DNA from: an uncultured Pseudomonadota bacterium
Lineage (GTDB): Bacteria; Desulfobacterota_B; Binatia; UBA9968
Assembly (NCBI GenBank): GCA_946478635.1
Contig: CAMLCX010000180.1
Location: 1 to 8,710, forward strand
DNA length: 8,710 bases
Direction: 5' to 3'
Shown here: positions 5,086 to 8,710 of the stretch, piece by piece
Layout: every line of letters starts with the position of its first letter
How positions within the stretch are numbered: position 1 is the first letter of the stretch
Notes under the pieces: generated by a model
Databases searched by the model: none
What the model was told of the DNA's origin: nothing
Seen by the model: only the letters and a program-made list of their open reading frames with translations
Position numbers and translations under genes: made by a program

Positions 5086-6105
5086 TTGGACATTAACGTA
5101 GGTGTCATCGGCCTAGGCTACTGGGGTCCCAATCTCGTTCGGAATTTCAACGCGTCGTCGGACTGCAAGGTCGTCATTTGCTGTGATCTCCAACCGGATC
5201 GCTGCCGACGACTGGCCGTCCAGTATTCGCATATCCAATTCTCGCAAAACTTTCGTGACGTTATCGACCATCCCGAGGTCGACGCGGTTGTCATCGCAAC
5301 ACCGGTGCACACCCACCATTCACTCGTCAAAGAAGCCCTGCTCGCGAAAAAGCATGTTCTTGTCACAAAACCAATTACCGACAACCTCGTTCAAGCGAAA
5401 GAACTGGTCGATCTTGCGGACGAGATGAAAGTCATTCTGCAGGTCGACCACACCTTCATCTATCATCCCGCGGTTGAAAAACTGAAAGACGTAGTGACGA
5501 GGGGCGAGCTCGGCGAACTCTATTACTTTGACTCGGTGCGAATTAATCTTGGCCTTTTTCAGTCGGATGTATCGGTCCTTTGGGACTTGGCTCCCCACGA
5601 TATTTCAATCATGGAGTATCTTATCGAGCGTCCAGTGGAATGGGTCCAGGCCATCGGAGCGTCCCATGCCGGTCACAAATCAGAAAGCATGGCGTACATT
5701 ACGGTGCAGTTCGCTGACAATATTTTAGGCCATTGCCATGTCAATTGGTTGGCCCCGATGAAGACCCGATTGGTCATGTTGGGCGGCTCCCGCCGTTTGG
5801 CCGTTTATGATGACAACCTCGTCACGGAAAAAATAAAAATCTATGACAAGGGAATTACCCGATCGACGATCGAAGGCCTTTACGACGCGCTCGTGCAGTA
5901 TCGCAACGGGGATATGTACGCTCCCGCAATTGAAAATAGCGAAGCTCTGGGACGGGAGATCAAGCATTTCAGCCACTGCATCCAGCACCATAGCAGCCCG
6001 ATTACGGACGGCAGAGCGGGACTTCGAGTCGTGAGTATTTTGACCGCGGCCCAGGAAAGCATACGAAACAACGGTCAGAGAGTCAGCCCACCCAACTTTG
6101 CATAG
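5086..6105 (+). CDS. Gfo/Idh/MocA family sugar oxidoreductase
   Basis: This is an NAD(P)-dependent sugar dehydrogenase with an N-terminal Rossmann fold and a C-terminal alpha/beta substrate domain. In surface-sugar clusters such enzymes (WbpB/WlbA type) oxidise C3 of a nucleotide sugar before transamination. I chose TTG at 5086: AAAGGAAG lies six bases upstream and the protein then opens M-D-I-N-V-G-V-I-G as relatives do, giving 339 residues. The frame extends to GTG 5053 (350 residues), which remains possible. Numbering from TTG, the nucleotide-binding loop is G-L-G-Y-W-G at 9-14, the conserved Lys is Lys95, H-T-F-I-Y-H-P-A-V is at 122-130, and the catalytic-type D-L-A-P-H-D is at 167-172. 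The usual E-K-P motif reads T-K-P here (94-96). It is followed by a glycosyltransferase, acyltransferase and aminotransferase. Substrate is not determined. Confidence 0.88.
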   Translation: MDINVGVIGLGYWGPNLVRNFNASSDCKVVICCDLQPDRCRRLAVQYSHIQFSQNFRDVIDHPEVDAVVIATPVHTHHSLVKEALLAKKHVLVTKPITDNLVQAKELVDLADEMKVILQVDHTFIYHPAVEKLKDVVTRGELGELYYFDSVRINLGLFQSDVSVLWDLAPHDISIMEYLIERPVEWVQAIGASHAGHKSESMAYITVQFADNILGHCHVNWLAPMKTRLVMLGGSRRLAVYDDNLVTEKIKIYDKGITRSTIEGLYDALVQYRNGDMYAPAIENSEALGREIKHFSHCIQHHSSPITDGRAGLRVVSILTAAQESIRNNGQRVSPPNFA

Positions 6106-6118
6106 ATGGACTCCGACA

Positions 6119-6955
6119 ATGCGTCGGGGGTTCACCAATGATCGTGTTCCGATTAACACACCGGCCATTTTGATCGAGATCATGGGAGCGGTAAACGCAA
6201 AAGCAATAGCGGGTGAGCGGCCGGATGCCATCTCGAATGCCGCAGTGTCATGTCCGTACACACCAGGCATCGCGATCTGCATCCCCGCTTATAACGAGGA
6301 AGCGACCATCGCGCTGGTCATCGCGGAAGCCGATGAGGCGCTGAAGCAATCATCGCTTCCCGGCGAGATTCTCGTCATCGACGATTGTTCCACGGATCGT
6401 ACTTGGGACATCCTCTGCGGCATGCAAAAGACGCTGGCTGTTTTGCAGATCCGTCGCCACTCTGAAAACCGGGGAATCGCCGTGACTTTTTCCGAACTCT
6501 ACCAGTGGGCGCAAAAATCGCTGGTTTTTCTGAATTCAGCGGACGGTCAATGGAAAATGACTACGCTGCTTGAATTGCTTCCCATGGCTGACCAGTATGA
6601 CCTCGTCGTGGCCCAGCGGCGCGATAAGCACTACGGGCTCCGCCGACAGTTGGTCTCCTGGCTTTTCAACGCGCTACCGAGAATATTATTCGCGACTCGG
6701 ACGTATGACGCCGGCAGCGTCAAGTTAGCGCGGCGCGCGATCTATGATATTCCAATCATTAGCTCGGGAGTTTTTGGTGAAGCTGAACGAATCATTCGCG
6801 CCCAACTTCGAGGATTCAAAATCGGAGTGAAGGAAATTGAGCATTTCCCGCGCCGGACCGGCAAAGCGTCAGGCGCCAAGCCGGCCCTGATCATAGAAGC
6901 AGCGCGCGATATGCTGAGGTGCTGGTTTGATATCGTCCTTTTGCGTAGAAAATAA
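6119..6955 (+). CDS. Family 2 glycosyltransferase (GT-A fold)
   Basis: This enzyme transfers a sugar from a nucleotide donor, probably on the cytoplasmic face. With ATG 6119 it has 278 residues. TTG 6098, which overlaps the oxidoreductase stop, and ATG 6182 are other possible starts; none has a strong ribosome site. The fold begins at I-A-I-C-I-P-A-Y-N-E-E (residues 51-61), followed by V-I-D-D-C-S-T-D (86-93) and N-R-G-I (117-120). The metal-binding site is normally D-x-D; here it reads N-S-A-D-G-Q-W (139-145), so only the second Asp remains (Asp142). Later parts R-R-D (167-169), D-A-G-S-V-K (197-202), E-A-E (221-223) and R-R-T-G (245-248) follow the dolichyl-phosphate-mannose-synthase-like pattern. 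The last 20 residues are not a clear membrane helix. About 50 residues ahead of the domain match nothing I know. Acceptor and donor are unknown. Confidence 0.85.
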   Translation: MRRGFTNDRVPINTPAILIEIMGAVNAKAIAGERPDAISNAAVSCPYTPGIAICIPAYNEEATIALVIAEADEALKQSSLPGEILVIDDCSTDRTWDILCGMQKTLAVLQIRRHSENRGIAVTFSELYQWAQKSLVFLNSADGQWKMTTLLELLPMADQYDLVVAQRRDKHYGLRRQLVSWLFNALPRILFATRTYDAGSVKLARRAIYDIPIISSGVFGEAERIIRAQLRGFKIGVKEIEHFPRRTGKASGAKPALIIEAARDMLRCWFDIVLLRRK

Positions 6956-6958
6956 GCG

Positions 6959-6986
6959 TTTCTCCATGCAATGAACTTCGGAGAAA
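6959..6986. repeat. Inverted repeat between glycosyltransferase and acyltransferase genes
   Basis: TTTCTCC (6959-6965) and GGAGAAA (6980-6986) are perfect seven-base arms around a 14-base loop, four bases after the glycosyltransferase stop codon. There is no T-run after the second arm, so it is not a standard intrinsic terminator. It may be an RNA hairpin that affects message stability or chance. Confidence 0.4.
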
Positions 6987-7009
6987 TGGCCGCCCGCATC
7001 AATTAGAGA

Positions 7010-7567
7010 ATGCAAAAAAGTGGCAGGACACTCATGGCCCATGAAAAAAGGAAGCCCGGTAAAACCAAAAGAACAACGTCATCGCGATATCAAAAAGTCG
7101 CAGCCGACGTTAAGTTGGGCAGAGACGTGCAAATTCACAATTTTGTCAATCTCTACGGATGTGAAATTGGAGACAAAACCAAGATTGGTTCATTCGTTGA
7201 AATACAAAAGGGCGCCCGGATCGGACGGAACTGCAAGATATCGAGTCATTCCTTCATCTGCGAAGGCGTGGTCATTGAAGATGAGGTGTTCGTCGGGCAC
7301 CATGTCGTATTCATAAACGACCGCTATCCGAAGGCCGCGACGGACAGCGGCCAATTGCAAACCGAGGCGGACTGGACTGTCATACCGACCTCAGTAGGAC
7401 GATCGGCATCGATTGGGTCGGGAGCCGTCATTCTTTGCGGTGTCGAAATCGGCGAAGGGGCCATGATCGGCGCGGGAAGCGTTGTCGTCAAAGACGTTCC
7501 GCCCCACATGATTGTGGCGGGGAATCCCGCGCGGACATTGCGCAGAGTGACCAAAAACAACAAATGA
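7010..7567 (+). CDS. Left-handed beta-helix (hexapeptide repeat) sugar N-acyltransferase
   Basis: This 185-residue protein has repeated hexapeptides starting with I, V or L (about residues 34-106 and 126-160), the mark of a trimeric left-handed beta-helix acyltransferase using acetyl-CoA or another acyl-CoA. A short basic N-terminus rich in Lys and Arg (about 11-25) precedes the helix. V-G-H-H-V-V-F-I-N-D-R-Y-P at 95-107 matches the loop region of WbpD/WlbB and QdtC-type sugar N-acetyltransferases, with His97 and His98 as possible catalytic residues. The end G-N-P-A-R (171-175) is the usual closing motif. The start is not settled: ATG 7010 follows TTAGAGA, while ATG 7034 (177 residues) has AGGA five bases before it. 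It overlaps the aminotransferase by four bases. Together they suggest that an amino group is added to a nucleotide sugar and then acylated. Confidence 0.88.
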   Translation: MQKSGRTLMAHEKRKPGKTKRTTSSRYQKVAADVKLGRDVQIHNFVNLYGCEIGDKTKIGSFVEIQKGARIGRNCKISSHSFICEGVVIEDEVFVGHHVVFINDRYPKAATDSGQLQTEADWTVIPTSVGRSASIGSGAVILCGVEIGEGAMIGAGSVVVKDVPPHMIVAGNPARTLRRVTKNNK

Positions 7568-8688
7568 TGAATTCCGTGTCTGCACCGGTGCCCTTATTAG
7601 ATTTGACGCGTCAGTACGCCGCCATAAAAAATCAAATTGACGCGGCGATTCAAAAAACCCTCGATCACGGTACTTTTGCCGCCGGTCAAGCCGTGGAGGC
7701 ATTCGAACACGAATTCGCGCGATATTGCGGAGTGCGCCACTGCGTGTGCGTCAATTCGGGGACGAGCGCGCTCCACCTTGCAATGATCGCGAGCGGGGTC
7801 CAGGCCGGCGACGAGGTGATCACGGTACCGTTTACTTTCATCGCCACGGCATGGGCAGTTTCCTACGTCGGAGCGACACCCGTCTTTGTCGACGTCGAGA
7901 CCGACACCTGCACCATCGACGTTGAAAAAATTGCGCGGGCCATCGGGCCAAAAACCCGCGCGATCCTGCCTGTCCACCTGTACGGCCAAATGGCCAATCT
8001 TGAGCCCCTGCGCGATATCTGCAAGAAACATGGGCTCGTATTGATCGAGGACGCCGCGCAGGCGCACGGCGCGGAATACCAGGGACGCCGCGCAGGCTCC
8101 TGTGGAGACATCGGCTGTTTTAGTTTCTATCCGACAAAAAACCTAGGAGCGTTCGGCGAGGCGGGCGCACTGACGACCGATAATGACGAAGTCGCAACCA
8201 GGCTTCGCCACCTGCGTGACCACGCCCAGTTCGCCAAATATCGGCATGAGGAACTGGGTTACAACTACCGTATGGATGAAATGCAAGGCGCCATACTCGG
8301 CGTTAAACTTCGTCACCTCGATGCGTGGAACGACGCTCGAATCGCCATAGCAAAACGCTATTTAGACCGGTTGTCGAAAACTCCCGTCGGGCTTCCCCGC
8401 GAGGCTCCAGGGCGGCGGCACGTTTGGCACCAGTTTGTCATACGCTCACCGCAACGTGACGAGCTTCGCGAAAAACTTGCTGCCGCGGCCATTGCCACCG
8501 GTCTGCACTATCCGATTCCGTTGCATCTGCAACCGGCCTACACACAGTTGGGGCACCGGCCCGGCGATTTTCCGGTCGCCGAGCAACTGGCCAAAGAATG
8601 TTTGAGTCTGCCCATGTTTCCAGAATTATCACAAAGCGAAGTTGACCGGGTTTGCGACGAAGTCGCGTCGGCCACGCTCGACCCTTGA
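7564..8688 (+). CDS. DegT/DnrJ/EryC1 family PLP-dependent sugar aminotransferase
   Basis: This aminotransferase places an amino group on a keto nucleotide sugar, usually from glutamate, using pyridoxal phosphate. The 374-residue length is normal. It begins at ATG 7564, which overlaps the acyltransferase stop as ATGA; a second ATG follows at once (7567), so the start may be one codon later. The open frame extends 43 codons upstream, but that part is Arg-rich read-through of the acyltransferase in another frame. Visible motifs are N-S-G-T-S-A-L (64-70), P-F-T-F-I-A-T (89-95), E-D-A-A-Q-A-H-G (162-169; Asp163 contacts the cofactor ring nitrogen), and S-F-Y-P-T-K-N-L-G (187-195) with Lys192 as the Schiff-base lysine. 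H-Y-P-I-P-L-H at 315-321 closes the active site. The pattern resembles 3-aminotransferases such as WbpE, QdtB and DesV; the position of amination is inferred. Confidence 0.93.
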   Translation: MMNSVSAPVPLLDLTRQYAAIKNQIDAAIQKTLDHGTFAAGQAVEAFEHEFARYCGVRHCVCVNSGTSALHLAMIASGVQAGDEVITVPFTFIATAWAVSYVGATPVFVDVETDTCTIDVEKIARAIGPKTRAILPVHLYGQMANLEPLRDICKKHGLVLIEDAAQAHGAEYQGRRAGSCGDIGCFSFYPTKNLGAFGEAGALTTDNDEVATRLRHLRDHAQFAKYRHEELGYNYRMDEMQGAILGVKLRHLDAWNDARIAIAKRYLDRLSKTPVGLPREAPGRRHVWHQFVIRSPQRDELREKLAAAAIATGLHYPIPLHLQPAYTQLGHRPGDFPVAEQLAKECLSLPMFPELSQSEVDRVCDEVASATLDP

Positions 8689-8710
8689 TGATCCGGATCT
8701 GCGATTCCTG
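8688..8710 (+). CDS. Possible start of a next gene, runs off right edge
   Basis: ATG at 8688 shares one base with the aminotransferase stop (TGATG), an arrangement common between coupled genes. Only seven codons are in the window, M-I-R-I-C-D-S, too few to name a family. It probably continues the surface-sugar gene run. Confidence 0.35.

Noticed and set aside
5848..5862. Short direct repeat CGATCGACGATCG
   Set aside because: It lies inside the oxidoreductase reading frame, occurs once and is explained by ordinary codons.
5725..6282. A 185-codon minus-strand frame across the oxidoreductase and glycosyltransferase junction
   Set aside because: It lies opposite two well-supported genes and has no domain or ribosome site.
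7435..7563. Extra 43 N-terminal codons on the aminotransferase frame
   Set aside because: The stretch is Arg/Gln-rich read-through of the acyltransferase in another frame, and family members start at the P-L-L-D-L region just after ATG 7564.

Overview
The window looks like chromosomal DNA of a moderately GC-rich Gram-negative bacterium. It has two parts on opposite strands. The respiratory genes resemble menaquinone-type complexes of deltaproteobacterial-like, acidobacterial or related uncultured lineages. This placement is an inference from protein motifs and is weak. No phage, transposon, CRISPR, tRNA or rRNA sequence was seen.

Left part, minus strand (positions 1 to about 2450). Read in the direction of transcription, the order is ispF (isoprenoid precursor synthesis), a small two-helix membrane protein of unknown function, a Rieske iron-sulfur protein, a cytochrome b of the b6 type, and the first 78 residues of a subunit-IV-like cytochrome b C-terminal protein that runs off the left edge. 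The last four are tightly packed with good ribosome sites and form an operon for a quinol:cytochrome c reductase. An AT-rich 67-base gap after ispF carries a palindrome and promoter-like hexamers and is the likely operon promoter. Three residues point to a low-potential, menaquinol-using complex with an extra covalent heme: Cys61 in cytochrome b, Phe115 in the Rieske protein, and A-P-W-Y in place of P-E-W-Y in subunit IV.

Right part, plus strand (about 2590 to the end). A DUF3750 protein and a large multi-spanning membrane protein with glycosyltransferase-C-like features come first. They are followed by a run of surface-sugar genes: a Gfo/Idh/MocA oxidoreductase, a family 2 glycosyltransferase, a left-handed beta-helix acyltransferase and a DegT/DnrJ/EryC1 aminotransferase. 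The last two overlap by four bases, and another reading frame appears to start on the stop codon of the aminotransferase. Oxidoreductase, aminotransferase and acyltransferase together are the standard set for making an N-acylated amino sugar (the Wbp/Wlb or Qdt/Fdt type of chemistry) for a lipopolysaccharide, capsule or glycan. The glycosyltransferase would then transfer that or another sugar.

I found no clearly new system. The points most worth a second look are the unknown small membrane protein in the bc operon, the low-potential signature of that complex, and the composition of the sugar cluster with its unusual motif variants.
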